Source: Hormiphora californensis (Eukaryota; Ctenophora; Tentaculata; Cydippida; Pleurobrachiidae). From it: a stretch of DNA of 47,500 nucleotides. Under the pieces are notes generated by a model. That model worked only from the letters and a program-made list of their open reading frames with translations, did no database searches and was not told where the DNA came from. The stretch's first letter is position 1. Each line of letters starts with the position of its first letter. The position numbers and the translations under genes are program-made. The DNA lies in contig CM035351.1 of the NCBI GenBank assembly GCA_020137815.1, positions 5,982,897-6,030,396 of the forward strand. Reading direction: 5' to 3'. Shown here piece after piece: positions 34,471-47,373 of this stretch.

Positions 34471-34550
34471 ACTGCTAAGATCGAACACCTAAAACAACCA
34501 AAAACTGGTAAAGCATTGAGCTGCTTGACCAACCAACTGAGCTGCAACCA
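34471..34550 (-). repeat. tRNA-like remnant (pseudogene or SINE head)
   Basis: The minus strand reads GGTTGCAGCTCAGTTGGTTG, close to a pol III A box with D-loop, and GTGTTCGATCT about 55 bases later, close to a B box. Stems are poor and no anticodon arm is convincing, so it is not called a functional tRNA. Confidence 0.35.
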
Positions 34551-34954
34551 AACGTCTGCAGAGATATGAGAGGTCAGTGAAGCAGACTAAATAGGGGGAG
34601 GGAGCTAGAGAGAGATCCAGCTAAATAGGGGATCCATGTGACGGAGAGTGTTGATGTAGAGCAGTAGGTAGGGAAGTGATGACCCCGGTCCACCCAACCG
34701 CACACTCCCGACTGCCGCTGTAACCACAACACACACTCATGTGGGTTGGGAGTGTGTGAAGGCCATATGAGAGTGAGAGAGAGATAGAGAGATAGTGAGA
34801 GAGAGAACCCCTGATCACGTTACATTATACCCAGTAGATCACGTGTCCCGTATCGTGCCGATCACACTGATAGGCAAAACGTGAGGTAGACTAAGCACAT
34901 CCACACACTCTACATAGAGCCCGGAGTGTATTGTTGTGACGATCTGCTGCAGCT

Positions 34955-35080
<126 letters not shown>

Positions 35081-35542
35081 ACTGTTTCCCTGCAAAGCAT
35101 GGTCAATGACTACTGCACAATTCGAAGGAGAGACAACTCTGCTAGCTCTCTCTGTGTCACATGTACAGGGCCATAGAGAGTCACATGTACCTGTAACAGG
35201 TTGCCATGGAGATGAATCACGTGACTCCGCTCCCTAGCAACGCGCGTCTGTCGACACGTGTGGGAAGGTATCTGTGCGCGGCTGCCTACCCACAACACAG
35301 ATAACGCTCCTACCTGCCACCAGACACGTGATTCCTATACTGTCTATCGCTGGGAACCAAGTAATTGAGAGATCACGTGATATCCGTAAACGGCAAATGA
35401 CGCGCGGCAAGATCGGAGGAGCCTTGACAGATCTAGTAACGTCCCTTCTAAACCAGAGTACAAACAAGGCGCCACAGATTGGATCCATCGCATCCTATTC
35501 TCGCTCCGCGAATAATAGGATGCCGGCCCGTTGAGAGCAAGA

Positions 35543-35950
35543 ACTCACGTGCGCGCGATATAAAGCACGTTTTCAGCAGATCGCGCGTGATAGACCGTTT
35601 TTGGAGACCTTTTTAGCTGACCTAGCACTACTCAAACGTCAATTACCGCCTCATTTCGCATCGTGATGAATCGGCGGGTATTTTCCCATACTCACAAGGC
35701 CATGACGATTCACCCAGTACCCGCAGATTGTCTCAGGACCGAGTAGGAGCTTGCAGCCAGGTCTTTAAAGAATTGCTCATGTTTAGCGTCAATTTTGACC
35801 CACTATTCCTCAAATGCTGATACTCGCGGGTATTTTCCGTAAAACTAGAGACAATTAGCTGCCAGGAGCAACAAACGAGATGCAAATCGGTTTAGTAGTT
35901 CCTTGCAGCCAGGTCTTTGAAAAAGTTTGCTCTAAAATCAATAACGCGCC
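35543..35950. repeat. Diverged relative of the long-TIR element at 39541
   Basis: It shares TCAATTTTGACCCACT, CGGGTATTTTCC and GATGCAAATCGGT with the arms of 39541-40193. TTGCAGCCAGGTCTTT is repeated directly (35750 and 35907 area). Terminal repeats are not evident. Confidence 0.5.
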
Positions 35951-36128
35951 GGAGGCCTAGATGTGAGATCGATCTCGGTCGCTGCGCGACCTCGATCTCA
36001 CTCAGGCATCAATGTGGCCAACGCCACAGATAGTTTGACACAAAAACTGCAGTTGAAATTGTGGTTAGGTACCTCAACGTGGTAGCAACAGCTGTCTACT
36101 GCTGCTACCGACATCTGTTGCGGCGCCG

Positions 36129-36162
36129 CGACTTGTTGAGTAAGGGGTACTCAACAAGCCGC
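36129..36162. repeat. Inverted TTGTTGAGTA hairpin
   Basis: CTTGTTGAGTA (36132-36142) and TACTCAACAAG (36148-36158) face each other across AGGGG. The same 10-mer recurs across the window, alone or with CCCTTA attached. Confidence 0.7.
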
Positions 36163-37414
36163 GACACCATTTTGACTTAATAATAATACTAATATTACGC
36201 TCAGATCGGGTCGGTGCCACACCTCAGTCGGCAGCCATGTTAGAGCATTGGCCTGACCTCGTTTTGATCTCAATTCGGGTCGATGCTGACAGACGGGCCT
36301 GGCCCTTTTTTCAGACCGAGAACCGCGATCAGAGTATTGGCCTCACACTTCACAGGGGAGGGGGATAGTGGAACTGGAAAGAGAGGGCCCATCAGAAAGT
36401 CTCACTAGCACTGAGAAAACACGTGAAGATGATGCAGAATAATCTGTATAATTATCACACAAACACACCTGGTTGGAGTCCTTAAATTTAGCAGGCTAAA
36501 GACTTGTTACAATTAAATCATCATGCAGTCTCCCTGTCTGGCGCCGCAAACCCCGATCTGAGGAAGATGTCTCGCCCTTCAAAATGATTTCAAGTCCTGA
36601 TCTGGCAGCTGACTTCTAAAGTTATGTAATCCTGGCAGCTCCCACACTTGTCTTTTCTACGATTTTCTCACTGACAGCCTTGTCACTGTCAGCTCTCTGC
36701 AGAGAGACATGTCTCTCTCTATCTCCTTCTCTCCCACCCCTCTCTCTCTCACTGAGAGTCTCAGTGCGACTCTCACTCTCCTCCACCTCTTTCCAACCCC
36801 TCTCTCTATCCCCACCCCACCACCTCTCTCTCTCTCTCTCCCTCTCTCTCTCTCTCTATCCCCACCCCCACCCCCCTCTCTCTCTCCTCCAAGTCGCTGA
36901 GTAGTGCTAATGAGGTGACTGAGAAATAGTGCACTCACACAACAACATCCTAAGTAGGCACGTGCTAATACAAATCAAATATCCGTCATGACTCTCCCCT
37001 TACTCAACAAGTCATGACGCTGCACTAGCTGTCTGGCGCCGCAATGGAACTTCTACAGCTGTAACACGGTCGCTTGTAGTGGGAAAACGGTAATGGAAAA
37101 CGAAAGATACAGTAAGACGACGCGCAACCGTGGCCAATCAGGGCGCTAGTACGTGCTGAACACATGTACTTTTTGCCGCGCGTTATGCACCGTGTGTGTC
37201 TCCTTACTGTATTTTCATTACGGTAATTTGACTACAAGCAGCACTGTAATGCTAGAGGGTTGGTAGGAGAAATAAGCTCTCCATAATATGGTGTGCTTAG
37301 CGCTGGAAAGGGAGAGGTAACTTTCTTACCAAGCTATAGAGAGGGGCCGCGGGAGGCATTTTGGAATTTGGCGGGCTCTTACTTCCAGACTTTCTATACG
37401 GTATAGTACACCAC

Positions 37415-37510
37415 TTGACATGTTCCTTGTCTGTCAGCTCTCACACCGGGCCGAAGGCCCGGTGTGAGCTTACGCGACAGACAGACAGACAGACAGACTG
37501 CGTAGCATGG
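37415..37510 (+). repeat. Dispersed structured repeat (copy 2)
   Basis: A strong hairpin, CTCACACCGGGCC-GAA-GGCCCGGTGTGAG, is followed by GCTTACGCGACAGACAGACA and GACTGCGTAGCATGGCAA. It matches the minus strand of 945-1090. Confidence 0.6.
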
Positions 37511-38202
37511 CAATATACCACTATCTCGGGTCGGCCGACCAAGTAGTTCTACCAAGAAAAGGTCTGACCCTACTGCCCCGCCAATGCAGCAGTACTAAGG
37601 CACGGTGCTCAATAAGGGGGGCTTCGGAAACTGCTACTACGAGCACTGTCAGGGAAGCCTACCAAATTAAACCTGCATCTTTGTGTTCGATCTTAACAAT
37701 TCTTGGTCTATCCCTAGTTGGTCGAATTGGCGCCACATCAATCTCTAATTCTGATTTCTTACATCTCTCCAAACCACGATCTCTCGTTGACTCTGTTTCT
37801 CTCTCTCCCCCTCTCTCTCTCTCTCTCTCGCACACTTTCCGGCGATTTCCTGGTTAAACGATGGAAAGACACGTGTCCCCCGCGACCCAAGGATCGATCA
37901 GCTGCACGTGCAATACCGTGCATTACACATGACACCCAACATGTGTACGTAGTGAACCCTACTAATTATTGCAATTTGTTCGAATTAAAACGTAATTCGG
38001 CAGTTGTAGGGAGAGGGAGCTGAGTCGTTTGCAGTGCACATTTTGCACCAGGCCCAATTCTCTGCACAAGGAATTAGGGCCTGATTAATGTGGTTGTGAA
38101 TCCCTCACCCTACTGATTCTACAAAAGAAAACGCAGCACATAACTGTTGATAATTGAAATATTAAACACACAAACTTACATAAATGTTTATTGGTAGAAT
38201 AT

Positions 38203-38289
38203 CAGGAACCGACCAATCAGAACTCGTTATTTAGGTCACTGGTTATCAGCCAATCAGGGACCAGTGTTTCCTGATTCGGTCGGTTCCTG
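38203..38289 (+). mobile_element. hAT-like MITE, copy 2 (87 bp)
   Basis: It has the same ends and interior as the copy at 18299 but lacks about 22 bp. The flanking 8-bp target duplication TAGAATAT is exact (38195-38202 and 38290-38297). Confidence 0.93.
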
Positions 38290-38297
38290 TAGAATAT

Positions 38298-39540
<1,243 letters not shown>

Positions 39541-40193
39541 TTGGTGACATTGACACCTAGTGCGTGCGAGATCGAGCTCGCACATAGGTGTCCGTCCGCC
39601 CCCTAAAAAAGGGTCGTGTCTTTCAAGCCAAATTGCACGTGATCCACTAAACCGATTTGCATCCGGTTTGTTGCAAAAGACTACAAATTGGTCCTAGTTT
39701 ACTGGAAAATACCCGAGAAGTTTGTCTGTCAACAGGAAGTGGGTCAAAATTGACACTGAAGTCAAATCTATAATCTGGCTTCCGAGCCTTTTTGCACCAC
39801 TCCCAGACGGTGTAGAATGAATCTGAGGGTATCAGAAGATAGGTTGAACTCTTGTGAGTACTGGAAAATACCCGGCATTAATAGCTGATGCTAACTGCAT
39901 CAAAATATCTCCCAATATCTTCTAAATCGCATGGGCGTAGTGCACAAACTTTCGGAAGCCAGATTATAGGTTTGACTTCAGTGTCAATTTTGACCCACTT
40001 CCTGTTGACAGACAAACTTCTCGGGTATTTTCCAGTATATTAGGATCATTTGTAGTCTTTTGCGACAAACCGGATGCAAATCGGTCCAGTGGATCGCGTG
40101 CAACATCCCTTGAAAGAAACGACCCTTTTTGAGGCGGAGCAGACACCTGTGTGTGAGCTCAATCTTGGTCGCGCACGGTGTCTATGTCACCAA
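39541..40193. mobile_element. 653-bp Mutator-like non-autonomous element, 9-bp target duplication
   Basis: Ends are TTGGTGACATTGACACC and GGTGTCTATGTCACCAA. The inverted arms extend about 250 bp each, including CAACAGGAAGTGGGTCAAAA and its inverse. Exact 9-bp duplications GCTAATTAC flank it (39532-39540 and 40194-40202). Long inverted ends with 9-bp duplications are the hallmark of Mutator-like elements; no transposase is present. It interrupts LINE-derived sequence at 40199-40470. Confidence 0.85.
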
Positions 40194-40198
40194 GCTAA

Positions 40199-40470
40199 TT
40201 ACATGTCGAGAACTTTCCGGAGCGTGTTCATCGAGTTAAAGAGGACTGACTTTTGGAGCTGTGAGGGGTAGATTTGGCGGGTTATAGCAGTCAGGTACTT
40301 CTCCAGTCGGGGGCTGACTCCGCCAAGAGCTCCAATCACGATAGGGATGACCGTGGCCTTTTTAAGTTCCCAAATTCGTGTGAGCTCCCTCCGTAGTTCG
40401 GTACTTCGGATTATCATCTCCCTGTCCGAGAAGACGGTCTTTTGGTAAATTCGCTCTAAGCGTCTAGATC
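40199..40470 (-). pseudogene. Non-LTR retrotransposon C-terminal fragment
   Basis: A minus-strand frame reads RELTRIWELKKATVIPIVIG, then LGGVSPRLEKYL and LQKSVLFNSMNTLRKVL. This order is typical of the extreme C-terminus of a LINE polyprotein class common in invertebrate genomes (IPVVIGALG, then LEKxL, then RKVL). Only about 85 codons remain; the Mutator-like element abuts its end. Confidence 0.65.
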
Positions 40471-40509
40471 TCCTCTATCGCGTATAGAGATAGTGTATAT
40501 CTCTATATC

Positions 40510-40527
40510 TCTCTCTCTATCTCTTCT

Positions 40528-40581
<54 letters not shown>

Positions 40582-40588
40582 TCTCTCC
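40510..40588. repeat. (CT)n microsatellite
   Basis: About 80 bp of CT, between the LINE fragment and the 3' UTR of the Slingshot-like gene. Confidence 0.94.
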
Positions 40589-40736
40589 AAAATATCACAC
40601 GAATCAGAAAATTAATTTGGCACGATAAACAAAATGTAAAAAAAGATTCGGACTGCAACAAAAAACACAGCTAGCAGTATAATACCACCCTGACTCATTC
40701 CTTACTTTCAAATAAAACAGAAAGCGAGAACAACAT

Positions 40737-40765
40737 GACGTCATAGAAAGCACGCTATGACGTCA
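40737..40765. promoter_or_regulatory. Two TGACGTCA (CRE-type) sites in inverted setting
   Basis: Perfect TGACGTCA boxes at 40737-40744 and 40758-40765 sit in a small inverted repeat (ATGACGTCATAG...CTATGACGTCAC). They fall 63-91 bp past the Slingshot stop codon, in the 3' UTR or just beyond. Function is not implied. Confidence 0.45.
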
Positions 40766-40827
40766 CTTGTCACAATGAAATCATCACAGGACAATATCCA
40801 AAACACACCAGGAGAGATCAACACAAG

Positions 40828-43800
40828 CTAAAAAGAACTGGGGGGAGATATGAGCGCTTCACACGGCACAGAGTTCGAATAATCCCCACTGTGGACCTTT
40901 CGCCCTGTTATTCTCTTATCATAAACAGTCCCCTCTAACTGAGCCACTATTTGTATCTCCTCCACGGCAGACACATTTCCTACTGGTTTATCCCTCGGAG
41001 ACAAGAGTCGCTCGATGATCTTCTTGATACTCGCACAGATCTTCTGTCCACCGTGCCGTAACTTGGTCGATTTCTTGTGCTTCGTATCTGTAACAGGGAA
41101 AAGGTTGTGAAACAATGCTTTGCAATAATATATCCAGTCAAGGGCTTCACTAAAAGTATAAAAGGTAAATAAGGTATTTCTGAAGGTAGGAGAGAGAGGG
41201 ATGTAACACACCACGGAGAGCGAGTGGGTTGCCTTGTTTGAACAAAACAAAGAGTGGGGGAATAAATGAACCTATAAACTTAGAACGGGGGGGGGGGGGG
41301 GCCCGCGTGAATTTAATATCCATGTCCTAAATAAACACGTCCGACTTTAATGTCCCTGGGACATTAAAGGACATTAAAGGACATTAAAAGACATTAAAGG
41401 ACACTTAATTAAAACATGAATTTTCAGCTATTATTAAACTAAAATGGTGTTTTCAGCCACTTAATATTTACTCCTAATGTCCCCTCTATCGATTCCAACC
41501 AATACCATGGATGTTGGGGGTGATTACGCCTCATTTTAGGGTGGCCCGGTACCTCAAAGCGAACCCCGGAAATTTTGAAGTTTTGGACTAAACGTCAAGG
41601 TTTTAGAGTGAAAATAGCCTCGATTTTGATGAAACTCAGTCAGAATGGTCTTTGGTGTCTAATTAGAAGTCAAAAAATGTTTAAGTGCTAAAATCCTAAA
41701 TTTAGGTTTTCCTAGGTTTTTTAGGTTTTTTGTGGCTTTTATGGGTTTAGGAACGTCCTAGAACAAAATAAACAGAACCATCTTTCTCGGCGTGAAATTC
41801 TGTATCGATTATAGTGGCTATAAACCTTTCTATGACGTAAGGTAAAAACCTTACCACATGAAGCATACCCGTTTGGTTAAAACATGTGGTAAGGTTTTTT
41901 AGGTTTTATTCGTTACACAGACATCGCAGATCAAAATGGTTTTCACTAAAATTATTTCCTCATCAATACACGTCGATTGAGTACCTATAACATGGTGTTC
42001 TGACAAGAGGTTCGCCCGTTAGCCTAAAACATGTACCCGCCCCTATAAGATGTACCCGTTGGGATTTTTTGGGATAACTTCTTAACCTTACGCCATAGAA
42101 AGGTTTGTAGCCACTATAATCGATGCAAAATTTCACGCCGAGAAAGATGGTTTTATTCATTTTGTTCTAGAACGTTCCTGAAACCCATAAACGCCAAAAA
42201 ACCTAAAAACCCTAAATATCGTAAATTTTGGGTTTGACCACTAAAACTTTTTTGACTTCTAATTAGACACCAAACACTATTCTGACAAAATCGGGGATGT
42301 TCTCTACTCGTTTCATAAGATGATTTTGAGATATCGTCTAGCGTAGAATTATGCACATGTAAAAGAGGTACCGCACCCACGGTCCACGCAAAAGCAAGCC
42401 TAATCACCACTGAAAACTAATGAACATTAATTGGAATCGAAAGATGGGACCTTTAGTAGTACATTGGTGGTAGAAATGTTTGGTACCACATTTTGAAATG
42501 GTTTTTATTAGTTAAAATTTCTTGTCCTTTAATGTCCTTTAATGTCCCAAATTACCCCGGACAATTTAATGTCCCAAAAATCGAGGGACATTAAAGGACA
42601 TTTTAATACGCGGGCCCCCCCCCCCTTAGAACACGTGAATGCTTCTCGAACAAAATAGACGACAAACAGGAGGTAAAAAGAGAACTCTAGTCAAACATTA
42701 TGAATTGGACAAGAACATTGACAGACAACGCGACGCTTCAAGTGGCACACTCGCACAGACACATCAACTAATAAGACAGTGCTATATTATGTATACCGCT
42801 TAAAAAACACAATCCTCGACCGAATCCGAGTCAGAGCCAACTGCAGAATGGTGATATGGTACCAGAATATGTGGATAATGTCTAGATTCTAAAGCTACAT
42901 AAATTCTAGATCATTAGATAATTAACCCATAATTAGTTAATTAAGATTAATTAATTAACCAACCTGATACGAGGTGAACATTATTGTTGTGCGAAGTCCC
43001 TGACACACTATGTGTCTGTCTGATTTTCTTGTTGCTAACTGTGTGTCTCCTGCTCCCTCCTGTCACCCCATGATCACTGTGTGCCCTGGATCGCCCTGTT
43101 TTTGGGACCGCCGTGTTCCTTGACCCTACCTCTGTCCGAACCTGAGAGTTGTGTTGTTTTAGTGATATGGGTTACCATGGTAACGCACACTCACGCGTGG
43201 GGAAATCACACTCACGCGTGGGGAAATCACACTCACGCGTGGGGAAATCACACTCACGCGTGGGGAATCACACTCACGCGAATCACACTCCCACTCACTT
43301 CATCAGGCGGCGTATCTACAGCGGGGGTTATCCCTAGCTCCTAAAGGAGAGAGGAAGGATACTATCAAACACACCCACACATATAATTTCTATCAAATCA
43401 CAGACAACCACTATCAAGCAATCATTTCCTCAGTCTCTCTGAGCCCTACTCGTACACTTGATAAACTTTTGGCGGCCACTCCAATTATATCTCTTACCTC
43501 GAACTCGATTATCTTTGATATAACATTTGATCCCTTTCCCGTACTTTGTCGGATGGATCGGTTCTTCCGAATCCGCCCAATGACAGCGGCCCCAACTTCA
43601 CTCTGTGCGTCACTGTCCTCTAGAAATTCACCTGAGGTGACAAGATACTAGATAGGGATTAGGGAGGTGTATAATAAGGGGGTCGAGCTGCTGAGATGTG
43701 AGATATACTGAGTAGTGTCTCCTGCTAATAGTCCTTGAAATCTCAGACGAGAGTAAAATGACATTTGACAACAAAAGATTGTTACCTGGGTCCGGGGGGG

Positions 43801-46800
43801 GGGGGGTTGTTACCTGTAGTTGCAGCAACCTCACTGGCCAGGTCCTCAGGGGAAAAGGGCCCGTCAGCGGAGAGGGAATCCAGTGGTTGGAGAGTACTAC
43901 TTCTACTGTTGTCCCCTGGTGTGCTGTGTGATCTTGTCCGCTCGACGCTCACCTCTTCACCAGGCCTATTCAGCTGGAGGGTTATCAGGGGATGTTGGAC
44001 TTTGGAGAGGGAAATTGGTGCACCAGAGGGGAATATAATAGGGGCCAGGAGGGGATGTTGGAAGGAGACAAAGGGGGCGAGAAGGGGTCAGGGGAGACAA
44101 AGGGTGCGAGGAGGAGGGGGGGCCGGACGGGGGTATTGGAGGTGGAATATGGGCTAGGTTTTCTAACAACCATCTGTAACTACAGCAATAGAGATAGACG
44201 AAATAGAGGGCAGTTACAATGCGTCACCTGTTGAATGAGATCTTCCCTTAGAACCTTGTCCATTGATTGGGAACCATAGATCCAGTCCGTTACCTGGAGA
44301 GAGTTGTTAGTTACACAATGTTACCTTGGTAACGAAATCAATCACTCATATCCTTGTCAAGTGCTGTTAGAGATCAACTGATTTACACTAAACTATACCT
44401 TGCTGGTACTGTCCTCAGCGGGGAAATCAGTTGAATTGATTGAATTTGAATTGATAGTGCTGGATATTCGCTCCCTCCTCCACCGATCCACAATTAGCTT
44501 TTGTTCGTCCTCTTGGGCACATCTTGGTGGTCGAGGGGGCACATGTAGTCCATGCATCTCATTATACCTGGAGGTGGTATGTGAATTATTGTTGTTAGTC
44601 ATGGGCAGATAGGAAATAGTAGATAGAGGGACACCTATAAAATGGGATGAGTAGAAATAGAGAGATAGAGAGAGGGGGAAGAAGTAGAGTGATAGAGATA
44701 GAAAGAGAGGGAGAGATAAGAGCTGCTAACCTTGCATCCAAGATCCCATTGTACTCCTCCAGCTGCCGGTAGAAGCCCTGGTTCGGTTTAACCTGGGACC
44801 GGGCATCCTTCACCGCGTTCAAGGCATTCCTCAGGTTTAGTTTATACTCCTTCATAATGTAGGCACACACACAGGACGCTGATCTACTGATACCAAACCT
44901 GGGGAGAGAGAGGTTGTAGGGAGACTGGAGAAAAGGGTGGACAAAAGCCAGAAGAGGGGAGCAAAATCTTGGAAAGGATGAGAGGAAAAGGATGAGATAG
45001 AGGGGAGAAATTTATATTAAAAAGGGAGGGGGTGGTGGGGTGGCAGTACTAGAGAGGAAAAGAGGGGTGGCAGTACTAGAGAGGAGAGGAGGGGGTGGCA
45101 GTACTAGAGAGGAAAAGAGAGGGTAATACCTGCAATGAACTAGGATGGTTTGTTTCCGATCCTTGGCTCGTTTAATGAACTGATAGGTTTTCTCCCAGTG
45201 CTGTCGGAGATCAACGTCTTCTTGGTCACGAACCCTGCATTGGGGTTATTGTTAGAAGGGGCAAGAAAAGGTCTGCAGTAGCAACACATTGGGTTGGAAA
45301 TATTGAAATTTGAAATCATATTTTTTCGACCATTTTTCCAGTTCCATCTAGAGTTGGTAACTGGACCATAACGAACCCACACTCTACAGAGTCTACATAC
45401 TTATCTCTAACTACTTACCGTATAGCCATGTAAGTGAGTTCATTCCCAAAATAATTGTTAATTTCCATGGTAACATTTAGGACATGGGTGACTCCCAACT
45501 TTTTGAGTTGTGCCAAGTTGCTAGCATTCCATTCAGTACCCAGGTAGAGGTAGTCGAATATTTTGGAGGGAGCTTCTGACCATTGTCCGAAAACTTGTGT
45601 GATCTAGGGAGAGATAGGGGGTAGTAGAGCAGGAACCGACCGAATCAGGAAATACTGGTCCCTGATTGGCTGATAACCAGTCACGTGACCTAAATAACGA
45701 GTTCTGATTGGTTGTTTACTTGTTTCGGTCGGTTTATGTTGTAAAAACACTCTTCTATCTCACCTTCTTTGCGAATATTTTCTTGTAAGGTGTCAGGTCA
45801 AAGTTGAACTCTGCCTCCAACTGTTTTCGGATTGTCAGACAGTTAGTGCTGTCCAGATCGGTACAGAAACTAAGAATCTCGTGAATTCTAGTGTACATTT
45901 TCTTGAAGGTCTCCGCCAAGGCAGGGCTGAAAGGTAAAGGTAACATGAAAAAAGGGGTCAATCAAAAAAATATTATTTCTAAAACTGAACCTCCATATAT
46001 GGCCATGACGTCATATGCCCATATATATGGTTATGTCATGACATCATGATATGTCCATATATGGTCACTTACTCTTCAACAGTAAACTCCTCCACCTGTT
46101 CCTCTATTTGGGATCTATCCAGCCAGGCCTGCTCGTGTGTCAGGTATGGGGGAATCATGTCAATATACCGGCCAGCCCAGGTGTGGTTCAGTGGGTTACC
46201 AGTAAAGTGGTTCATGAAGGACGCGTGGGAGAGGGACTTGTAGACATACGAGTGAGCGGTCCTGAAAAGGGTATACATTAGAGTTAGACATTATTATGAC
46301 AGTAGGAGCCACGCCCAATCTTGGCTCTTGCCTCTTGGGGGACGATAAGAATTCTCTGTTACCCAATCATCCCCTATTTTCTGCGTAATGGTGCAATAAG
46401 TATAAAATGGGTTCATGTATCTCCTCTCCATTCTCTAACATACCATAATGCCTGCATGTTGACAGGTTTGAAGACGTATTTAGAGCTCCCCACGGGGGTA
46501 TTCAGGGCCATCCCACCGTCCCCATCCATGGCCATCAGTACAGAGGATGTGATGGGCAGAGCCATGGCGATCACTAGTTCTCCCCGGCACCCCATCGGCG
46601 ACTAAACAGGGGGGTGGGCGGGTGTCATATCAGTCATGAATTGATAAACAGAATGCATTGAAAGATCCCATATATCTGGATGGCAGACGTAATGTCAGTC
46701 ATCACTGTCTAGGGGATTAAACACAGCTAATTAGATAATTACCTCCTCGTGGTGTGGACAAGGTTCAGGATTAATTGAAGGATCAGGTGCCCTAATATTG

Positions 46801-47373
46801 ATTCCCAGTGCCACTTGCTCCATGTAGGACTCATCGTGTGTGTCGGATAAAATAACGAGATAACGGGTGTCAGGATAGGAATTAACAGTTCCAGGCACAA
46901 CCTAAAACATTGTCATGTTATCAGTTATAAAATAACAAGATAAAATTGTTATGGGTCTGACACACCGCGTTATGTTCTCCTTACAATTTATGGGGTACAC
47001 TGAGAGATAGTTGAGGCAAGGAGACACTATGAGATAAAAAGCTTGTTGAGTAAGGGATAATAACAAAAAATAGAAACATGACTTACAAGTTGTATTGTAT
47101 TTTGAAAGTTCTCAGGGGGCAGGACTTCTTTTAAGATTCGCTGAGTTATACACTTCATCAACCCTGGAGGGAGAAATAATTGAAACTGAATCATTGGAAA
47201 TAATTTGAACAGTTTGTACATTCTATACACAGTAGATGTATGTGTAATGTATACAGACAAGTGAGAGAGGGACAGTACCTTTTTCTTGTTTCGAGAGACC
47301 ATGTTCCAAGCCGGGTACATTCCGAGCAAAACTTCGAGCAGTTAAAATACTTTCCTTACTTGTAGTGGTGTTA
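40828..47373 (-). CDS. Slingshot-like cofilin phosphatase (5' partial)
   Basis: Fifteen exons (minus): 47373-47279, 47163-47087, 46901-46743, 46601-46444, 46261-46073, 45926-45764, 45603-45419, 45234-45130, 44898-44731, 44567-44399, 44293-44228, 43973-43814, 43631-43498, 43141-42964, 41087-40828; about 754 residues, every phase consistent. The N-terminal Slingshot domain shows TRYLVILSDTHDE, GDGGMALNT and YVFKPVNMQALW. A DEK_C-like helix region follows (IRKQLEAEFNFDLTPYKK). The dual-specificity phosphatase begins IFDYLYLGTEWNASNL, has the general-acid Asp in IRVRDQED and the active site HCRFGISRSAS, split by an intron after HCR, and ends KPNQGFYRQLEEYNGIL. Slingshot dephosphorylates and activates ADF/cofilin, promoting actin turnover. 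The Ser-rich tail is shorter than in vertebrates. First exons lie beyond the window. Confidence 0.93.
41287..42625. mobile_element. 1.34 kb foldback DNA transposon with G-run ends
   Basis: Ends are a G run followed by CCCGCGT and ACGCGGG followed by a C run. TTAGAAC (or CTTAGAAC, given the C run) is duplicated at 41280-41286 and 42626-42632. Subterminal GGACATTAAA is repeated in tandem at both ends in inverted orientation, like transposase-binding arrays. The interior is a large imperfect palindrome (for example TTCTCGGCGTGAAATT and its inverse AATTTCACGCCGAGAA) centred near 41950. No protein is encoded. It fills most of the last Slingshot intron and resembles 6823-7515 in build. Confidence 0.82.
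43186..43290 (+). repeat. 21-bp minisatellite, about five units
   Basis: Units CACACTCACGCGTGGGGAAA-T, each containing the palindrome ACGCGT, in the Slingshot intron 43142-43497. Confidence 0.9.
45630..45738 (-). mobile_element. hAT-like MITE, copy 3 (109 bp)
   Basis: Inverted relative to the other two copies. The left end is CAGGAACCGACCGA; the other end has mutated to TCGGTCGGTTTATG. No matching 8-bp flanks remain, consistent with an older insertion. It makes up about two thirds of the 160-bp Slingshot intron 45604-45763. Confidence 0.88.
45991..46065. repeat. AT-rich inverted repeat in a Slingshot intron
   Basis: CCATATATGG occurs at both ends, with ATGACGTCAT and ATGACATCAT inside on either side of a central CCATATATATGG. 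Confidence 0.65.

Noticed and set aside
35201-35245. RFX X-box-like GTTGCCATGGAGAT and TAGCAAC
   Set aside because: Only the first half matches the X-box well, and the second half site is about 30 bp away.
35274-35534. 86-codon frame in the CACGTG-rich region
   Set aside because: No family resemblance, no partner exons; could be a leader of an unknown transcript but not supportable.
43186-43290. CRISPR-like array
   Set aside because: Contiguous tandem units with no spacers, in a eukaryotic intron.
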